A stretch of DNA of 64,000 nucleotides from Parapedobacter sp037190485 (GCA_037190485.1 JBBCJB010000027.1:1-64000), one strand, 5' to 3'; counted from the stretch's first letter, positions 18,101 to 27,341 are shown. The notes: generated by a model not told the origin, from the letters alone. Translations and numbers: made by a program.

Positions 18101-18883
18101 CTACGAATTGCCGTACAGGTTGGATTCGCCGCCGTCGATGGCGAGCGTCTGGCCGTTCACGTAGCCGTTGTCGGCACTGATCAGGAAGGCCACCGTTTTC
18201 GCCACATCTTGCGGTTGGCCCAGCGCGCGGGTCGGATTCCGTTGCGCGTACTCCGCTTCGGCGGCTTTCGGGTCTGCCGGGTTTACCTGCTTGAACGCCT
18301 CTTCGACCATCGGCGTCAGGATGGCGCCCGGCGCGATCGCATTGGTCAGGATGCCATACCGGCCGTACTCGATGGCCGCATTCTTGGTCAGCCCGGTCAC
18401 GGCGTGCTTGGTGGCCACGTATGCCGTCTGGTTCACCACGCCACGGATACCGCCCACCGATGCCACATTGACGATGCGCCCGTACCCTTGCTCGCGCATG
18501 ACCGGGATCACGTGGCGCAACCCGTAATACACGCCCATCAGGTTGATGTCTACCACTTTCCTGAATACATCCAGGTCGTATTCGACGAGCGGTGCCTGGC
18601 GGCCTTCGATGCCGGCATTGTTGTACAGGCCATCGATGCGGCCGAACGCGTCCAAGGCCGCTTCCACATACGCCTTCACGTCGCCTTCACGCGATACGTC
18701 GGCCACCACCGAGACCAGCTTCACATCCGGATACCGTTTCTTGACGTCCGCCGCTGCGTTTTCCAATACGTCCTTATTGTAGTCTACCAATACCAGTTTC
18801 GCTCCGCGGGCGGCGAACTCTTCCGCCGCGGCCAAGCCAAGGCCCATGGCCGCCCCGGTCACTATGATCACGTTATCTTTCAT
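18101..18883 (-). CDS. Short-chain dehydrogenase/reductase (classical SDR)
   Basis: 260 aa from ATG at 18883. The NAD(P) motif TGAAMGLG (about residues 9-16), NNAG, the catalytic Ser in VNVASVGG, and YVATK (Tyr and Lys of the YxxxK motif) are all present, so it should be active. An Asp after strand 2 (LVLVDYNKD) points to NAD(H) preference. Close relatives are annotated as glucose 1-dehydrogenase or 3-oxoacyl-ACP reductase-like; the substrate cannot be read from sequence. Single gene. Confidence 0.9.
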   Translation of the reverse strand: MKDNVIIVTGAAMGLGLAAAEEFAARGAKLVLVDYNKDVLENAAADVKKRYPDVKLVSVVADVSREGDVKAYVEAALDAFGRIDGLYNNAGIEGRQAPLVEYDLDVFRKVVDINLMGVYYGLRHVIPVMREQGYGRIVNVASVGGIRGVVNQTAYVATKHAVTGLTKNAAIEYGRYGILTNAIAPGAILTPMVEEAFKQVNPADPKAAEAEYAQRNPTRALGQPQDVAKTVAFLISADNGYVNGQTLAIDGGESNLYGNS

Positions 18884-18931
18884 CGTTGACAAATTTCAAA
18901 TCCTTCGGGAGGCGACCCATTCGCCTCCTGG

Positions 18932-18977
18932 CGAAGGTACGGATACCACGGTTCCCTAAAGGTGAGCAAAGTCACCT
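18932..18977 (-). promoter_or_regulatory. Upstream region of the SDR gene: -7-like box and small palindrome
   Basis: The minus strand has TACCTTCG (18939-18932, one mismatch to TAnnTTTG). About 20 bp further upstream lies AGGTGA-N6-TCACCT (18960-18977), a perfect 6-bp inverted repeat that could be an operator. The remaining gap up to 19014 shows nothing else. Confidence 0.35.
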
Positions 18978-19014
18978 GTTGCCGTGAAATCGGGCATAAC
19001 CCCTAGATAATATG

Positions 19015-19046
19015 TTTGTTATTTGTATATATTTTATATACTTTTG
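19015..19046 (+). promoter_or_regulatory. Strong consensus promoter for the Rpn gene
   Basis: TTTG (19015-19018), 20 nt, TACTTTTG (19039-19046) is a full match to the Bacteroidota consensus and lies in a very AT-rich tract. The start codon is 175 bp downstream, so the transcript has a long leader. Confidence 0.7.
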
Positions 19047-19099
19047 TATTTTTAAAAAATATACTCCAACAAAGTAATGAATCAAATACACTTTTTATA

Positions 19100-19163
19100 A
19101 GAGGCACATAGCAACGGGCCTCTACTCGACAAGAAACGCGCTTAGCCGATTGCAACCGGCTAA
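19100..19163 (+). promoter_or_regulatory. Two hairpins in the leader of the Rpn gene
   Basis: AGAGGC-N12-GCCTCT (19100-19123) and TTAGCCG-N8-CGGCTAA (19142-19163) are both perfect stems in the leader between promoter and ATG. Neither has a T run, so they are not simple terminators. No known riboswitch class was recognised. Confidence 0.45.
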
Positions 19164-19220
19164 CGGGTATGGGAGTGCCGAAGTTTGCAACGAAAAATCA
19201 GTTAATCAAAAAATCAAATT

Positions 19221-20186
19221 ATGGAAAATCAAGAAAACATTGGAACACCGCGAATGGGCCGGACGAAATACATCGACCTCATGCTTGACGTGTCCTTTAA
19301 GCGGATTTTTGGGACCGAGCCCAACAAGGACCTCCTAATCGACCTGCTCAACGGCATCTTCAGGGGCCGTAAGCAGATCGTCGACCTGGTCTACAACAAG
19401 AACGAACACATCGGCGACATCGAGGAGATCGGTGCGGTCATCTTCGATCTCACCTGTACCGCCAAGGATGGCGAGCGGTTCATCATCGAGGTCCAGCGCA
19501 GCGCACAGGCTAACCTCAAGCGCCGGATGCTGTACTATGGAAGCAAACTCATCTCCGACCAGGCGCCCAAGGGCAAACGGAAGGAGTGGGATTACGCCAT
19601 CAGTGAAGTGTATGTCATCGTGCTCATGGACGGTTTCGCCATGCCAGAAGGCGAAGGGGACAAGGGGTATTTGCATGATATATGCCTATGTAGCCGTGAT
19701 ACCGGCAAAGTTTTCTACGAGGACCTTGGGTATATTTACATCGAGTTACGTAACTTTGTAAAGACGGAGTCCGAATTGGAGACGGACCTTGACGGCTGGC
19801 TTTACGTGTTGAAGAACATGAGCCGGATGGACAGGCTTCCGTTTTATCTTCGAAAGCCGGTATTCGAGAAACTGTTCGATATCGCTGAATATAGTAAACT
19901 GACAAAGGAGGAGATGCGCATGTACGATGCCAGTCTGAAACGCAAGTGGGATGAGAAAGCCGTAATGGATTATGCCAAGGATTATGCCAAGCAAGAGGGT
20001 ATACGCCAGGAGCGTGAACGTGCGGAGAAGGAAATCGAAATGCTGAAAGACAAGGCTGAAGCGGAAAAACTCCAATCCGTCGAGAAAATGCTAGCGAAAG
20101 GCTTATCCATCGCCGATGCAGCTGAGATTTCAGGCCTTTCGATTGAGGAGGTGACTGCAATCCAAGCAAGGCAGCACGGCGGGTAG
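19221..20186 (+). CDS. Rpn-family recombination-promoting nuclease / PD-(D/E)XK putative transposase
   Basis: 321 aa. The N-terminal catalytic domain (about 14-130) opens with KYIDLMLDVSFKRIFG and contains the PD-(D/E)XK core: Asp76 in VIFDLTC, Glu90 and Gln92 in FIIEVQR. The C-terminal half is helical and charged (LPFYLRKPVFEKLFDIAE, KLTKEEMRMYDASLK), ending in a coiled-coil-like stretch and a small helix-turn-helix-like tail (GLSIADAAEISGLSIEEVTAI). E. coli Rpn proteins stimulate RecA-independent recombination and some act in phage defence. A second, shorter copy of the C-terminal half follows at 20188, and a convergent XRE gene lies beyond it. Confidence 0.88.
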   Translation: MENQENIGTPRMGRTKYIDLMLDVSFKRIFGTEPNKDLLIDLLNGIFRGRKQIVDLVYNKNEHIGDIEEIGAVIFDLTCTAKDGERFIIEVQRSAQANLKRRMLYYGSKLISDQAPKGKRKEWDYAISEVYVIVLMDGFAMPEGEGDKGYLHDICLCSRDTGKVFYEDLGYIYIELRNFVKTESELETDLDGWLYVLKNMSRMDRLPFYLRKPVFEKLFDIAEYSKLTKEEMRMYDASLKRKWDEKAVMDYAKDYAKQEGIRQERERAEKEIEMLKDKAEAEKLQSVEKMLAKGLSIADAAEISGLSIEEVTAIQARQHGG

Positions 20187-20187
20187 C

Positions 20188-20436
20188 ATGGCCACACTCC
20201 CATTTTACCTTCGGAAGCCCGTATTCGAGAAACTGTTCGATATCGCTGAGTATAGTAAGTTGACAAGGGAGGAGATGCACATGTACGATGCCAGTCTGAA
20301 ACGCAAGTGGGATGAGAAAGCCGTAATGGATTACGCCATACAGGAGGGTGTACGCCAGGAACGTGAACGTGCGGATGCAGACCGCGCCAAAATCGAAATC
20401 CTGAAAGCCAAGGCACAAAAGGCTGAGGCCACTAAT
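20188..20436 (+). pseudogene. Tandem partial copy of the Rpn C-terminal module
   Basis: One base after the stop of the Rpn gene an ATG opens a frame reading MATLPFYLRKPVFEKLFDIA and continuing through the same helical module (KLTREEMHMYDASLKRKWDEKAVMDYA), nearly identical in DNA to 19833-20067. It then diverges (DADRAKIEILKAKAQKAEA) and loses the HTH-like tail. The frame remains open to 20730 only as antisense of the XRE gene. It may be a recombination scar. It may also be a separately translated C-terminal protein, since E. coli Rpn C-terminal parts are made alone and inhibit the nuclease. Confidence 0.7.
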
Positions 20437-21030
20437 TTAGCTGGTTACGGCAGGATCCCTGATGACGAAACGGACCGATGTGCTTCCTGCAACAGGCTCG
20501 AGTTTGTCGAGGAGCTTCGCAAACTTGCCCTTGCTGAGGGTATCCGAAATCTTGGCGATGTTCCGGAAATGCTTAGGGTACTCGCTTTCCGGTATGTCCG
20601 GACGCAGCGTCCGGAATGTTTCGCGGGATGTGCGAGGCACGCCGAAATAACCGCCGGCATACAATTCATGCAACTGCTTCGCATTGATTGTCCGATCCCT
20701 GTAAACAACCTTTCTATCCTGCGCTTGTGAAGCGATGGCGTCCTTGGCTTTGTTGATTTTCAGTTTCGAGGCCGGTGGCAGCTCGTCCCATGTCGGGACG
20801 GGATAATCGGGATTGCCCATCTCGTAGTAGGTGACACCGAAAAATCGGGCATACTTTTCCAGGTTGGCTAAACCGATACCCACCTTCCCCTTTTCTACCA
20901 TGACGATGTAAGCGCCCCGCGTACCCATCAAGGTGGCCAACAACTCCTGGGTCAACCCAGCTGCCTCCCGGTATTTTTTCAGTTGATCTCCAAACTGTGT
21001 CTTTGCATCTTCAAATAATCGCTCTGCCAC
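20437..21030 (-). CDS. XRE-family helix-turn-helix regulator
   Basis: 197 aa. Residues about 15-70 form a Cro/C1-type HTH (LKKYREAAGLTQELLATLMGTRGAYIVMVEKGKVGIGLANLEKYARFFGVTYYEM, described in parts). The remaining 125 residues are basic and helical (SKLKINKAKDAIASQ, then KQLHELYAGGYFGVPRTSRE), perhaps an effector or dimer domain. It converges on the Rpn repeat copy and its stop abuts it. The genomic link suggests control of, or co-mobility with, the Rpn gene, but no operator was identified. Confidence 0.8.
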   Translation of the reverse strand: MAERLFEDAKTQFGDQLKKYREAAGLTQELLATLMGTRGAYIVMVEKGKVGIGLANLEKYARFFGVTYYEMGNPDYPVPTWDELPPASKLKINKAKDAIASQAQDRKVVYRDRTINAKQLHELYAGGYFGVPRTSRETFRTLRPDIPESEYPKHFRNIAKISDTLSKGKFAKLLDKLEPVAGSTSVRFVIRDPAVTS

Positions 21031-21055
21031 TGCACTAAAATTCTGTACTAAAAAA

Positions 21056-21087
21056 TTTGTTTATCAAGAATTATATGTTTACCTTTG
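21056..21087 (+). promoter_or_regulatory. Consensus plus-strand promoter facing a gene-free stretch
   Basis: TTTG (21056-21059), 20 nt, TACCTTTG (21080-21087) is an exact consensus match. It points away from the XRE gene into about 600 bp with no supported gene, so it may drive a non-coding RNA or a long leader of the TlpA operon. Confidence 0.55.
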
Positions 21088-21685
21088 CCTTACCGGTTCG
21101 GCAAGCAGCGCTTCGACACGCTTGAATGAAGCTTGCAACCGTTGATGACGCGCTTCATGCTGCGTCCTATGCACATAAAATCGGCTGCGCGATGTGGCCT
21201 ATACTGCAGAACAGGTCTCTCGTCTCGAAACGACCAATTTCAGACAACGGGAAGGCCGAATGTTCGCTCCTTTTACTGGGGTTTGCGTACCTTTGCCGGT
21301 ACCATCCAGTGGGGCGGACTTCGCGTCTTGCTTTTGTTGTCAATCCCGACTCGTCGGGACGGTTCTTGGTCGTACCGGAGGCAAAAGTAGCGCGGGTTCG
21401 CCCCGTTGGGTTTCCAAACCCGATGCCACCCTTTCATGCCCGCCCGGCGGGAGACCTGTTTTCATATTGACCATTGCGTAGAGATGCGGTAAACCGCGTC
21501 TCTACAATCAATTTTATGAAAATGAATGTACGCACCAACCCCATGCAAGACCCCATCATCCGGGTGATCAAATCGCCGGAATGACGCCGTGATTTCCACT
21601 TGAAACCGTGAGCATATGGCTTTGATGCCATAATACGGATTTCATGTCTGTTCACGAATCCATGGTCTAACCAAATTATCAAAAA
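21088..21685. other. Gene-free 598-bp stretch with hairpins and promoter-like boxes
   Basis: No convincing protein gene. Contents: a second TACCTTTG box (plus, about 21290), a minus-strand TACTTTTG box (about 21386), a small hairpin CCCGACTCGTCGGG (about 21347), the palindromic repeat at 21478-21505, and TATGGC-N6-GCCATA (21615-21632) shortly before the TlpA gene. The open frames here lack family signals and look incidental. Confidence 0.5.
21478..21505. repeat. REP-like hairpin repeat
   Basis: GTAGAGATGCGGT, two loop bases, ACCGCGTCTCTAC: a 13-bp stem with one G-U pair, flanked by ATT and AAT. Short palindromes of this GTAGAGACGCGG type are dispersed in many Bacteroidota genomes; one copy is seen here. 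Confidence 0.6.
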
Positions 21686-22750
21686 ATGACGTATCACTAC
21701 GCCAGGGCTAATCTATTGCCCAAACTGACGCTAAAAATAGGTATTATTTTCTTATCCTGCATCCCTACGTTCGCACAGGTGCGGCCGCGGGGGCTGGATG
21801 CCTACAAAAATTGGCAGGTACAACCGGAGAACATCACGCCGCTACGGATCGGCGACGCACTGCCGGATGCACTGTGGCACTTGCCGTTAGCGGTGGTGAA
21901 CCACCCCCAGGGGAAGGAAACGGTCACCTTGCGCGACTACAAAGGGAAATTGATCTTGCTGGATTTCTGGGCCCGCGGCTGCGGCAGTTGTATCGCGGCC
22001 TTTCCAAAATTGGATTCCCTCCAGCAACAATTCGACGACCGTGTCCAAGTGGTGCTGGCTACGCGCGAGTCCTCGGAAGTTATCAAAAAATACCTCAACA
22101 AACGCCCACTGCATGGAGCACTCTTTTCGATAACCGACGCATCAGTCCTTGCGCATGTATTCCCGTACTACACCATCCCCCATTATGTCTGGATCGGCCA
22201 GGACGGAAAACTGCTCGCCACCACCGATGCTAAACAGATCACCGCACCCCATATCGAGGCGGCGCTATCGGGAAAAACCACGCAGCTCGTATTGAAACGA
22301 GACCTCGACCCCAACAAGCTGTTCTTCCTTACCGACAAGCTGGACACAAAGCCCCGGCACTATTCCTTATTACTCAACGGACATTATCCGGGTCTGGCAA
22401 GCCAAATCAAAGAACGAACCGAAAATGGTGTCGTCATTGGGCGGAGCTACGCTAACTATTCGTTGCTCGACCTGTACCGCAAAGTGGCCTGGCCAATCCT
22501 GGAGCAAGCCGGTGCAACGCGGCGTGATCAGCAACCCATTCTTCAGGTTGCCAACATCCAGCTGTGGCCCACCACGGCCTCCGCACTTGAGCACGACCGG
22601 GCATCCCTTTACGCTTTTGAATTCCTTGTCGTGCTAAACGATGCGGCCAAACTGGATTCACTGGCGCTGGATGCACTTAACCGAGCGAGTGGTTACTACG
22701 GACGCATCGTCCATGCCCCTGAACCACACTTACTCATTACCGATCATTAA
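21686..22750 (+). CDS. TlpA-like thioredoxin-fold protein, exported
   Basis: 354 aa. A signal segment (about 17-31, GIIFLSCIPTFA) is followed by a thioredoxin-like domain (about 50-200) with FWARGCGSCIAAFPKLD, a CxxC-type pair at Cys99 and Cys102, and a cis-Pro region (YTIPHYVWIGQDGKL). Residues about 205-350 form an extra C-terminal domain (RHYSLLLNGHYPG, ASGYYGRIVHAPE) that I do not recognise. It is the first gene of an operon with SusC and SusD (18 bp and 12 bp gaps). TlpA-type proteins reduce or rearrange disulfides in the periplasm. Confidence 0.85.
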   Translation: MTYHYARANLLPKLTLKIGIIFLSCIPTFAQVRPRGLDAYKNWQVQPENITPLRIGDALPDALWHLPLAVVNHPQGKETVTLRDYKGKLILLDFWARGCGSCIAAFPKLDSLQQQFDDRVQVVLATRESSEVIKKYLNKRPLHGALFSITDASVLAHVFPYYTIPHYVWIGQDGKLLATTDAKQITAPHIEAALSGKTTQLVLKRDLDPNKLFFLTDKLDTKPRHYSLLLNGHYPGLASQIKERTENGVVIGRSYANYSLLDLYRKVAWPILEQAGATRRDQQPILQVANIQLWPTTASALEHDRASLYAFEFLVVLNDAAKLDSLALDALNRASGYYGRIVHAPEPHLLITDH

Positions 22751-22768
22751 CATCATAAACCAACAACA

Positions 22769-25700
22769 ATGAAATCAATTTTACTTATCGGGTTCGGGTT
22801 ACTTACCTGGGGTTGGCTCCATGCACAACCAGTCCTTCACGGACGTGTACTTGATGCCAACTCACGCATACCACTTGTGGGCGCTACAGTCAGCACGGAT
22901 GGCGTACAACGCACCGTAACCGATACCCAGGGCTACTTCCGGTTCGCGCTAGCGTCCGGGGCAAAGCTGCTCACGGTACACGCACTGGGTTATGCCGATG
23001 CCGAACTGCGCATCGCATCGCCTGGCGACACCTTGCACGTGCTGCTCCATCCACTGCATCACCAGTTGCAGGAAGTTGTCGTTTCCACCGGCATCCAGCA
23101 ACTGCCTATGGAACGTTCCATCGGTTCCTTTTCCCACATCACAGCAGACCAGCTCCACCAGCAGGTCAGCACCGATGTACTTAGCAGGCTGGAGATTGTA
23201 GGCAATGGATACCTCGTGGATCGCAACAACCTCCATGCGGGCCGCGCCATCGTACGGGGTATCAGCACCTTAAACGGCCCTACCGATCCGCTCGTTGTAC
23301 TCGACAACTTTCCCTATGAAGGCGATATCAACAACATCAACCCGGCCGATGTGGAAAGCATTACGGTGCTGAAAGATGCCGCCGCGGCATCAATCTGGGG
23401 CGCCCGTGCGGCCAATGGCGTCATCGTCATCACGACCAAACGCGGTCAACTCGGCCAGCCGATCAGGGTAAATTTCAATGCCAACACCGCTATAGGGCTG
23501 AAGCCGGACCTTTTTACCCAACCGCGCATATCCTCGTCAGACTACATCGATGTCGAGCGCATGCTCTTCTCACAGGGTTTTTACAACAGCCGGCTCAATC
23601 ATGCAGAGCAACTGGCCGTTAGCCCGGTCGTCGAACTGCTCGTAAAGCGCCGCGCGGCGGAAACCGCCGGCGACCAAGCCACGCAAGATGCCATAGACGC
23701 GCAGATCGATGCCTTACGGCCTATCGACGTTAGGCACGATTTTGACCGCTACCTGTACAGCACAGCCGTCAATCAACAATACGCGCTCACGTTACAAGGC
23801 GGTTCAGACCGGTTAGCGTGGAATACGCTGGCAGGCTACGATGCAAACCGCAACCAATCGGCAGCCCAATACAACCGGTTGAACCTCAAAACCACCATGA
23901 CCTACCGGGCGTTTCAAAATCTATCGGTAGCCGCAGGGTTGCAATACACCCGCAGCCAAAACATCGCCGGCAGACCGGCCTACGGGGAAATCACCAACAT
24001 GGTCTCGCTGTTTCCGTACACCCAACTGGCCGACATGAACGGAACGCCATTAGCCATCTACAAGCAATACCGTCAACCGTTTACCGAGCTGGTCGCGCAA
24101 CAAGGCAGGTTGCTGGACTGGACCTATGTGCCCCTGGAAGACTATCGATACCGGGATCAACGCAACGGACTTTCGGACGTTTTGGCCACGGCCGGCGCGA
24201 CATACACCCCGTTGGCCGGCGTGACCCTGCAAGCCAACTACCAATACGAACAGCAACTCCAACAGGGCCGCGTGCTGAATGGCCCGGAAACGTTCTTTGC
24301 CCGAGACCTCATCAACTACCACTCGCGTATCCTGCCGGACGGTACGCTTTCGCGGCCAATCCCAACAGGTGGTGTACTTGACCGGAACGAAAACCAGTTG
24401 AACGTGCACCAATTCCGTTTGCAGGGACAGTACAACCAGGCATGGGGCAACCATCGTATCGATGCCCTGCTGGGCGGCGAAGCACGTCATAGCCGCACGA
24501 CCGGCCACAGCTACCGCACCTATGGCTATGATGACAATGTACTCACCTTCGGTCAGGTGGATTACACCAATCAGTACCCCATCTACAGCACAGGGAGGCT
24601 GGTTTACATCCCCAATAACCAATCGGTGACCGATCAGACCACCCGTTTTCTGTCGGGCTTTGCCAATGCGGCCTACCAGTACCGGGGGCTTTACACCCTT
24701 TCGGGAAGCCTGCGGCGGGACGCCTCAAACCTCTTCGGGCTGAACACCAACGACCAATGGAACGCATTCTGGTCGGTTGGTGGGGCGTGGGAACTCTCGA
24801 AGGAAGCCTTTTACCACAGCGATGCCATCCCTTACATACGCCTACGTGCTACATACGGCGCATCGGGCAACATCGATCCGGCTATGGTAGCCGTCAATAC
24901 CCTATCTTACTATGGTACGCTCAACCAATTTACGGGCACACCCTACGCACGTATTGTCAATTTTGCCAATCCCGATCTCCGTTGGGAAACCACGCGGATG
25001 ATCAACGCCGGCTTGGATTTCGCTACCCGAAACAAGCGCATCAGCGGCAGCCTGGAATACTACACCAAGCGGTCTATCGACCTATTCGGCAGCAGCGAAA
25101 TTGATTACACAGCTGGTGCAGGCACAACCATCACCAAAAATGTATCCAGCCTGAAGGGCACCGGCATAGACCTTAACGTTCAAACGCTCAACCTGACCGG
25201 GCGGTTGGCGTGGTCAACGATCCTGAACCTGTCTTGGGCAGCCAACCACATCATTGCCAATAAGTATGTCGACCGAGGCGCTGTAATCGTTCAGTTGCTG
25301 CATCCCACAAGTGGATCCCATGGCCTTCCCGGGCGCGCAGCCAATGCCGTTTATGCCTATCATTGGGCCGGATTATCGCCCGAAGATGGCCGGCCGCTGG
25401 GCTACCTCAATGGAGCAGTCAGTGACGACTACGCCGCCTTAACCAGCTTTGACGCCCCGATGAGCAACCTGAAGTACATGGGTTCGGGTACGCCGACGTG
25501 GTTTGGCAACCTGACCAATACCCTCAGTTACGGGCCGGTTATGCTCACCGCAACGCTTGGCTTCCGCCTGGGTTATTATTTCCGTCGATCCACCATCAGC
25601 TATGAAAACCTGTTCAATTATGGACGCAACCAGCATGGCGATTTTGCTTTGCGCTGGCAAAAACCCGGAGATGAACTCCGTACACACGTACCTGCCATGA

Positions 25701-25954
25701 CCTATCCCGCTGATTTTGCGCGCGAAGAACTTTATACGGGCTCGGAAATACTGGTGGAGAAAGGTGACCATGTGCGCCTCGCCAATATCCAGGCCAGCTA
25801 CCGGTTCAGCCATCGGTTTACGGCGTTTGCAAACGCCGGTAACCTCGGGTTGCTCTGGGTGGGCAATCGTTTAGGCATAGACCCCGATACCGCCGTACAA
25901 GGCAGTTTTCCGGCTCCGGCAGTATACAGCATCGGTATCCGGTCGCAATTTTAA
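22769..25954 (+). CDS. SusC-like TonB-dependent transporter of the TlpA operon
   Basis: 1061 aa. Signal peptide about 1-19, then a carboxypeptidase-like domain (VLHGRVLDANSRIPLVGATV), the TonB box (LQEVVVSTGIQ, about 107-117), a plug with VLDNFPYEGDINNINPADVESITVLKDAAAASIWGA in parts, and a barrel ending in IGIRSQF with a terminal Phe, the normal export signal. No STN domain. Located between the TlpA-like gene and the SusD gene, all same strand, so one operon of three ends at the terminator at 27342. Confidence 0.93.
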   Translation: MKSILLIGFGLLTWGWLHAQPVLHGRVLDANSRIPLVGATVSTDGVQRTVTDTQGYFRFALASGAKLLTVHALGYADAELRIASPGDTLHVLLHPLHHQLQEVVVSTGIQQLPMERSIGSFSHITADQLHQQVSTDVLSRLEIVGNGYLVDRNNLHAGRAIVRGISTLNGPTDPLVVLDNFPYEGDINNINPADVESITVLKDAAAASIWGARAANGVIVITTKRGQLGQPIRVNFNANTAIGLKPDLFTQPRISSSDYIDVERMLFSQGFYNSRLNHAEQLAVSPVVELLVKRRAAETAGDQATQDAIDAQIDALRPIDVRHDFDRYLYSTAVNQQYALTLQGGSDRLAWNTLAGYDANRNQSAAQYNRLNLKTTMTYRAFQNLSVAAGLQYTRSQNIAGRPAYGEITNMVSLFPYTQLADMNGTPLAIYKQYRQPFTELVAQQGRLLDWTYVPLEDYRYRDQRNGLSDVLATAGATYTPLAGVTLQANYQYEQQLQQGRVLNGPETFFARDLINYHSRILPDGTLSRPIPTGGVLDRNENQLNVHQFRLQGQYNQAWGNHRIDALLGGEARHSRTTGHSYRTYGYDDNVLTFGQVDYTNQYPIYSTGRLVYIPNNQSVTDQTTRFLSGFANAAYQYRGLYTLSGSLRRDASNLFGLNTNDQWNAFWSVGGAWELSKEAFYHSDAIPYIRLRATYGASGNIDPAMVAVNTLSYYGTLNQFTGTPYARIVNFANPDLRWETTRMINAGLDFATRNKRISGSLEYYTKRSIDLFGSSEIDYTAGAGTTITKNVSSLKGTGIDLNVQTLNLTGRLAWSTILNLSWAANHIIANKYVDRGAVIVQLLHPTSGSHGLPGRAANAVYAYHWAGLSPEDGRPLGYLNGAVSDDYAALTSFDAPMSNLKYMGSGTPTWFGNLTNTLSYGPVMLTATLGFRLGYYFRRSTISYENLFNYGRNQHGDFALRWQKPGDELRTHVPAMTYPADFAREELYTGSEILVEKGDHVRLANIQASYRFSHRFTAFANAGNLGLLWVGNRLGIDPDTAVQGSFPAPAVYSIGIRSQF

Positions 25955-25966
25955 CACGATATCATC

Positions 25967-27334
25967 ATGATCATGAAACAGCTATGCATCTTCATTTCTG
26001 GGCTTATTGCCCTGACGTGCACCTCCTGCGAAAAGTTCCTGGCCGAAAAATCGGACAAAAGTTTTATCCTGGCAGACAAACTTGAAAACCTGCAGGCCTT
26101 ACTTGACCATTCAAGCGTCATTAACCAGAACTACGAAGTGGGAGGCGAAGGAAGTTCGGACGATTTTTACCTCACCGCGGCAGACTTCAATAACCTGCGG
26201 GAAGATTTCCGCAACCAATATACCTGGCAGCGGGGCTATGTCTTTCCACGGGCAACCCTGGCCGCAAACGGCTGGCAACAAACCTATGCGGCCAGCTATG
26301 TATTGGCCACCGTACTCCATGGATTAAACGACATTCCACGAACGGCTACCAATGCCTACCTGTGGGACGCCATCAGGGGCCAGGCTTTGGCTCTCCGTGC
26401 CTATCGGTATCTCAATGCCGCATCGATCTGGGCGCCCGCTTACGATCCGGCGACTGCCGGCACCGATTGGGGCATCCCGCTCCGACTGGCCGAATCTTAT
26501 ACCGAGCCCACCACGCGCACCACGGTGGACGCTACGTTCGCGCAGATCCTCAATGACGCCAAATTAGCTGCCGCGCTGCTTCCGGTTGTAAACAACAATG
26601 CCTACCGCGCCAACAAAGCATTTGCATACGGTGTACTGGCCCGAACACGTTGGTACATGCGCAACTATGTACAAGCCGGGCACTATGCTGATTCGTGCCT
26701 GCAACTGCACGGTGCGCTGATCGATTTCAATGGATTGAATGCAGCCGCAAACTTTCCGATCAGCAACACCAACCCCGAAATTATTCACGTTGCTTTATAT
26801 GCCAATATGGCGCTCACGAACCCAACGCGGGCCAAGATAAACGAAGATCTCTTTAGGTTGTATGGAGACGACGACTTGCGCAAGACGGTATTTTTTTCAA
26901 GGAATACGGATGGTTCCTACCGTTTTAAAGGTGCGTATAGTGGAAGCGTCGTACTGTTTGCGGGTTTATCGACCAACGAGATGCTCCTCATCCGCGCCGA
27001 ATGCCGCGCGCGGGCCGGTGAAGTGACGGATGCGTTATCCGACCTGAACCGGCTCCGCGAATACCGCTTCCGTGCTGCCGACTTCCAACCGGTCGGCACC
27101 GACTCACCAGCGGATGCGCTCGCGCTGATCCTGACCGAACGGCGGCGGGAATTGCCCATGCGAGGGCTCAGGTGGATGGACATCAAGCGGCTCAACAAGG
27201 AAGGCGCCGGCATTGCGCTAAGCCGCGAAATCGACGGACAGGTTTACGCACTAGCGCCCAATGACCTGCGGTTTGCAATGGCCATCCCGGAGGATATCAT
27301 TGCGCTTACCGGTATCCCGCAGAATCCGCGGTAA
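25967..27334 (+). CDS. SusD/RagB-like lipoprotein of the TlpA operon
   Basis: 455 aa; ATG at 25967 or the one at 25973 could serve. Lipobox ALTCTSC at about residues 15-21, then EKFLAEKSDKSF. SusD features: NAYLWDAIRGQALALRAYRYLNAA (helical TPR pair) and, near the end, ILTERRRELPMRGLRWMDIKRLNKEG followed by YALAPNDLRFAMAIPEDII. It is the partner of the upstream SusC. Shorter than the SusD proteins of the other loci here (461-621 aa) but within the family range. Confidence 0.9.
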   Translation: MIMKQLCIFISGLIALTCTSCEKFLAEKSDKSFILADKLENLQALLDHSSVINQNYEVGGEGSSDDFYLTAADFNNLREDFRNQYTWQRGYVFPRATLAANGWQQTYAASYVLATVLHGLNDIPRTATNAYLWDAIRGQALALRAYRYLNAASIWAPAYDPATAGTDWGIPLRLAESYTEPTTRTTVDATFAQILNDAKLAAALLPVVNNNAYRANKAFAYGVLARTRWYMRNYVQAGHYADSCLQLHGALIDFNGLNAAANFPISNTNPEIIHVALYANMALTNPTRAKINEDLFRLYGDDDLRKTVFFSRNTDGSYRFKGAYSGSVVLFAGLSTNEMLLIRAECRARAGEVTDALSDLNRLREYRFRAADFQPVGTDSPADALALILTERRRELPMRGLRWMDIKRLNKEGAGIALSREIDGQVYALAPNDLRFAMAIPEDIIALTGIPQNPR

Positions 27335-27341
27335 CCAACAT

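Noticed and set aside
20437..20730. Continuation of the Rpn tail copy to 20730 on the plus strand
   Set aside because: This part is antisense to the XRE gene and has no similarity to Rpn proteins.
21126..21481. Several 85-115 codon plus-strand frames in the 21.1-21.5 kb gap
   Set aside because: Overlapping frames without signal peptides, ribosome sites or family motifs.
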